Shown: piece by piece, positions 25,263 through 26,964 of the stretch
How the letters are laid out: the number at the start of each line of letters is the position of its first letter
How positions within the stretch are numbered: the first letter of the stretch is position 1
Assembly (NCBI GenBank): GCA_023443985.1
Contig: JAEZSJ010000186.1
Span: forward strand, 1-26,964
Source of the DNA: Verrucomicrobiota bacterium
GTDB lineage: Bacteria > Verrucomicrobiota > Verrucomicrobiia > Opitutales > Opitutaceae
DNA length: 26,964 bases
Direction of reading: 5' to 3'
Program-made: the position numbers and the translations under genes
The notes under the pieces: generated by a model
What the model was told of the DNA's origin: nothing
Databases searched by the model: none
The model's input: the letters and a program-made list of their open reading frames with translations, nothing else

Positions 25263-26249
25263 TCAGTAGAACTTCAGCTTCGGCAGGTCCTGGTTGTCGA
25301 CCAGACCGATGGGGCACCGGCCGGCATCGACGACGAGCAAATCGTCGATCTTGTATTTTTCGAACAACTTCAGAGCTTCGATCGCCAGCGCCCCGGATCC
25401 GATGGTCTTCGGCGAACGGGTCATGAAACTCGACACGGGTTTCTGCAGGAAATCCGGGCCCGTGAGCGCGCTGCGCCGGAAGTCGCCGTCGGTGAAGATG
25501 CCGGCGAGTCGGCGATCGGAGGAGACGACCGCGAGGCTGCCGGCCTTCGCCCGGGTCATCGCGAGGATCGCCTCCTGCGTGCTGGCGGTCTCCGGCAGGA
25601 CGGGCAGGCGTTCGCCGCTGCGCATGATGTCGTCGACCTTGAGCAGCAGCACCATGCCGAGGTTTCCGGCCGGATGGAAACGGGCGAAGTCCTCGCGGGT
25701 GAGGCCGCGCGCCTCGAGGAGAACCATGGCGAGCGCATCGCCGAGCGCGAGGGCGGCGGTGGTGCTCGCAGTGGGCGCGAGCTTGAGCGGGCACGCCTCG
25801 GCGGGCACCTGGTAGAGCAGGAGGAGTTCGCACGCCTGCGCGAGGGAGGACTTCTCCTGCGCCGTGAGTGCGACCAGTCGGACGCCGAAGCGCCGGAGCA
25901 ACGGACAGAGCCGCACGAGCTCCTCGGTCTGGCCGCTGTTGCTCACGAGCACCGCGAGGTCGCCCTCGGTGCAGAGCCCGAGATCGCCGTGCAACGCCTG
26001 GGTGGCGTCGAGAAACAGCGCGGGCGCGCCGATGCTGTTGAGCGTGCCGACGAGCTTCTGCGCGATGTGCGCCGACTTGCCGACACCGGAGAAGATCAGC
26101 TTCCCGCCGGCCGCGACGGTGGACTCGACCGCGCGAAACGCGGCGACGAACCGCTCGTCGAGCGCGGCGGCCGTGGCGGTGAGCGCCGCGGTTTCGGTGG
26201 CGAGGCAGGTGCGCGCTTTCGCGAGGACGGAGTCGGGATCGAGGCTCAT
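25263..26249 (-). CDS. kdsD: D-arabinose-5-phosphate isomerase (KdsD/KpsF/GutQ family)
   Basis: A 328-residue protein, the same length as E. coli KdsD. It converts ribulose-5-phosphate to arabinose-5-phosphate, the first step of Kdo synthesis for LPS. The SIS domain occupies about 40-190, with SGVGKSAHIAQK (54-65), ALHGDLG with H88, SNSGQTEE (103-110), and REDFARFHPAGNLG with the second catalytic His. Two CBS modules follow (about 205-328), with GIFTDGDFRR and GLVDNQDL typical of KpsF/GutQ. ATG 26249 gives the family length; upstream in-frame codons to 26330 look like leader sequence. An explicit Kdo-pathway partner (kdsA, kdsB, kdsC) is not in the window, so the kpsF/gutQ role cannot be excluded. 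Confidence 0.93.
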   Translation of the reverse strand: MSLDPDSVLAKARTCLATETAALTATAAALDERFVAAFRAVESTVAAGGKLIFSGVGKSAHIAQKLVGTLNSIGAPALFLDATQALHGDLGLCTEGDLAVLVSNSGQTEELVRLCPLLRRFGVRLVALTAQEKSSLAQACELLLLYQVPAEACPLKLAPTASTTAALALGDALAMVLLEARGLTREDFARFHPAGNLGMVLLLKVDDIMRSGERLPVLPETASTQEAILAMTRAKAGSLAVVSSDRRLAGIFTDGDFRRSALTGPDFLQKPVSSFMTRSPKTIGSGALAIEALKLFEKYKIDDLLVVDAGRCPIGLVDNQDLPKLKFY

Positions 26250-26278
26250 CAAGATTTGAGTCGCAGGACTCGGCCGCC

Positions 26279-26306
26279 ACCCTACCGTTTCAGCTCCGAC
26301 CATCAA
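26279..26306 (-). promoter_or_regulatory. Promoter candidate for kdsD
   Basis: On the minus strand TTGATG (complement of 26301-26306), 16 bp, TAGGGT (complement of 26279-26284). The start would be near 26272, about 23 nt before the kdsD ATG. The match is modest, and it also overlaps the 79-bp region shared with the divergent lipoprotein gene. Confidence 0.28.
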
Positions 26307-26328
26307 AACCATTTTGCCACTGCGCGCC

Positions 26329-26964
26329 ATGCGTTCCGTCTTCGCCGCCGCCCTACTTTGCCTGCTGGTGCTCGCCGGCTGGGTGGGGCTGACGGGTTGT
26401 CAGCCCGACGAGAACCTGCCGTTCGCCTCCGAAGTCGACGAGCCGCACTATCGCCGCGGGGCGCAGCTGCTGCGGGGAGGCCGGTCGCAGGAGGCGCTCG
26501 AGGCGTTCCTGAAGGTCGTCGAGAAACGCGGCGGAGATGCGCCCGAGTCGCACCTGGAGTGCGGCATTCTCTACCTGCAGCACATCAAGGACCCGGTCGC
26601 GGCCATCTACCATTTCCGCAAGTATCTCGCGCTGCGGCCCACCAGTCCGCAGGCGCCGCGCGCGCGGGAGCTGATCGAGACGGCGATGAAGGAGTTCGCG
26701 CGCACGCTGCCGGCGAAACCGTTCGAGGGGCAGGTCGAGCGTCTCGATCTGATGGAGACGGTGGAGCGGTTGCAGAAGGAGAACTACCAGCTCAAGGAGC
26801 AGATCGCCCAGCTCCGCGGTCTCCCCGCCAGCATGCGACCGACGCCCGTCCCCGTGCGCGACACGGCGGCCACCGAGGAGACATCCTTCGAGGACGAGGA
26901 GATCGAGCCCGCGCCGCTCATTCCCGTGCCCGCGCCCGCCGCGCGGTCCCAACCGGCGGCGCCC
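26329..26964 (+). CDS. TPR/coiled-coil lipoprotein, C-terminus outside window
   Basis: The first 212 codons are visible; the gene runs off the right edge. A lipoprotein signal peptide is clear: MRSVFAAALLCLLVLAGWVG followed by the lipobox LTGC with C24 as the lipidated cysteine. Residues 35-125 form about two to three TPR-like helix pairs (HYRRGAQLLRGGRSQEALEA, ESHLECGILYLQ, AAIYHFRKYLALRP). A predicted coiled coil follows at about 140-163 (LMETVERLQKENYQLKEQIA), and then a Pro/Glu-rich linker. TPR lipoproteins with a coiled coil and a linker often end in a peptidoglycan-binding (LysM-type) domain, which would lie outside the window; that is inference. It is divergent from kdsD with 79 bp between starts. 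Confidence 0.82.
   Translation, partial: MRSVFAAALLCLLVLAGWVGLTGCQPDENLPFASEVDEPHYRRGAQLLRGGRSQEALEAFLKVVEKRGGDAPESHLECGILYLQHIKDPVAAIYHFRKYLALRPTSPQAPRARELIETAMKEFARTLPAKPFEGQVERLDLMETVERLQKENYQLKEQIAQLRGLPASMRPTPVPVRDTAATEETSFEDEEIEPAPLIPVPAPAARSQPAAP

Overview
The window is high-GC (roughly 65-70%), densely coded DNA from a Gram-negative bacterium. Two beta-barrel outer-membrane proteins, a lipoprotein, an arabinose-5-phosphate isomerase (Kdo/LPS synthesis) and a secreted GH115 xylan alpha-glucuronidase show a double membrane and a plant-polysaccharide diet. The gene mix, the weak Shine-Dalgarno sequences and the ECF sigma/one-TM partner pair suggest a verrucomicrobium of the Opitutaceae type. 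That assignment is inference: there is no rRNA or marker gene here.

Region 1 (1-13447, minus strand) is one unbroken co-directional run of 14 genes with gaps of 4-84 bp and two very tight junctions. In transcription order: large DJ-1/PfpI protein, benzoylformate-decarboxylase-like ThDP enzyme, two NTF2/SnoaL-fold proteins, outer-membrane barrel, aldo/keto reductase, GMC flavin oxidoreductase, second outer-membrane barrel, second DJ-1/PfpI protein, VOC protein, AGE-type epimerase-like protein with an N-terminal extension, STAS anti-anti-sigma protein, GlgX-type debranching enzyme, and a second STAS protein cut by the window edge. The first half looks like an uptake and redox/C-C-cleavage pathway for a small carbonyl or hydroxy compound. 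The second half couples carbohydrate enzymes to a partner-switching regulator. I do not recognise this combination as a described system, and it is the main candidate for novelty.

Region 2 (13448-14091) is a 644-bp divergent intergenic region. It holds a long interrupted dyad with an 8-bp direct repeat, and a sigma70-like promoter candidate lies inside the dyad facing the 14-gene run.

Region 3 (14092-17846, plus strand) has the GH115 alpha-glucuronidase followed by a KDPG/KHG aldolase, consistent with release and catabolism of (methyl)glucuronate from xylan. It ends in a clear intrinsic terminator. Convergent to it is a 1119-residue hybrid sensor histidine kinase (17846-21205) with a periplasmic sensor, HAMP, two PAS, kinase and receiver domains. 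Its roughly 160-nt leader contains three closely packed hairpins downstream of a perfect TTGACA box.

Region 4 (21488-26964) is mostly housekeeping and envelope genes: a CPBP membrane protease, divergent from it a long-chain polyprenyl diphosphate synthase, an ECF sigma factor with a non-zinc-finger single-TM partner, a YjbQ-family protein, KdsD/KpsF, and the start of a TPR/coiled-coil lipoprotein. No tRNA, rRNA, CRISPR array, transposase or insertion sequence was seen.
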